Source: an uncultured Erysipelotrichaceae bacterium
GTDB lineage: Bacteria; Bacillota_I; Bacilli_A; Erysipelotrichales; Erysipelotrichaceae
DNA: 5,709 nt
Assembly (NCBI GenBank): GCA_902796525.1
Contig: CADBPB010000033.1
Location: 1-5,709 of the forward strand
Direction of reading: 5' to 3'
Positions 5,644 to 5,709 of the stretch are shown here, in pieces. Position 1 is the first letter of the stretch. Every line of letters begins with the position of its first letter. The notes beneath the pieces are model-generated. The model searched no databases and was not told the DNA's origin. It was given only the letters and a program-made list of their open reading frames with translations. The translations under genes and the position numbers were made by a program.

Positions 5644-5709
5644 CTATCGTTTCGTTTCCGTGACCTTGCATACAAGGACATAACGGGCCGTTTCAAAGTC
5701 TTTGGAACA
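5644..5709 (-). CDS. 3' end of an unidentified gene
   Basis: The last 21 codons (CSKDFETARYVLVCKVTETK plus Arg) and a TAG stop are visible; the rest lies beyond the right edge. The tail has a beta-strand-like hydrophobic run (RYVLVCKV) and looks more protein-like than the overlapping open frame. No family can be assigned from 21 residues. It is co-directional with the phosphodiesterase, 62 bases upstream. Confidence 0.5.
   Translation of the reverse strand, partial: CSKDFETARYVLVCKVTETKR

Noticed and set aside
5595..5708. Alternative open frame upstream of the phosphodiesterase, ending in TAA next to the GGAGG
   Set aside because: It is open to the right edge, but its product is rich in Arg, Lys, Ser and Pro and lacks the hydrophobic strand pattern of the competing frame ending at 5644. 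I prefer the latter, though 21 codons cannot settle it.
1..5709. CRISPR arrays, tRNA or rRNA genes, insertion sequences, toxin-antitoxin pairs
   Set aside because: No direct repeats with spacers, no RNA gene signatures, no transposase-like frames and no small toxin-like pairs were seen. Coding genes fill nearly all of the window and no gap exceeds about 65 bases.

Overview
This 5.7-kb window has mid GC content and every gene I can support lies on the minus strand, so transcription runs from high to low coordinates. The gene content points to a low- to mid-GC Bacillota (Firmicutes) genome, possibly Erysipelotrichia or Clostridia. It includes an RsbV/RsbW/SpoIIE-type partner-switching module, a Cof-type HAD phosphatase, a small YfcE/YsnB phosphodiesterase, a small MscS channel and AGGAGG-type ribosome binding sites. 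I cannot name the species.

Layout in the direction of transcription: (1) the last 21 codons of an unidentified gene (5644-5709); (2) a YfcE-like metallophosphoesterase (5042-5581); (3) a predicted promoter (5002-5030), followed by a 109-aa coiled-coil protein (4648-4977) and, one base later, a type I signal-peptidase-like membrane protein (4056-4646) in which both catalytic dyad residues are substituted (Ser to Asp56, Lys to Arg92); (4) an MscS-family channel (3184-4011) whose start has no Shine-Dalgarno sequence but sits just after a perfect TATAAT; (5) a stand-alone STAS anti-sigma-factor antagonist (2814-3125); (6) a second STAS domain fused to a Cof-type HAD hydrolase (1742-2824); (7) a membrane-anchored sensor/HAMP/SpoIIE-type PP2C phosphatase (from 1731 to the left edge). 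The reading frame of this last gene runs without a stop into what looks like the start of an RsbW-type kinase, which has its own GGAGG and ATG.

Genes 5 to 7 form a partner switch. By analogy with Bacillus RsbU/RsbV/RsbW, the RsbW-like kinase would phosphorylate the conserved Ser of the STAS proteins and the SpoIIE phosphatase would remove the phosphate in response to an extracytoplasmic signal. The released STAS proteins would then titrate the kinase away from its target, a sigma factor or another protein not present in this window. Three architectures stand out: an antagonist fused to a small-molecule-type HAD phosphatase, a phosphatase-kinase reading frame with an apparent internal start, and a nearby signal peptidase pseudoenzyme paired with a coiled-coil protein. 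Intergenic gaps are all under 70 bases and I saw no convincing terminator.
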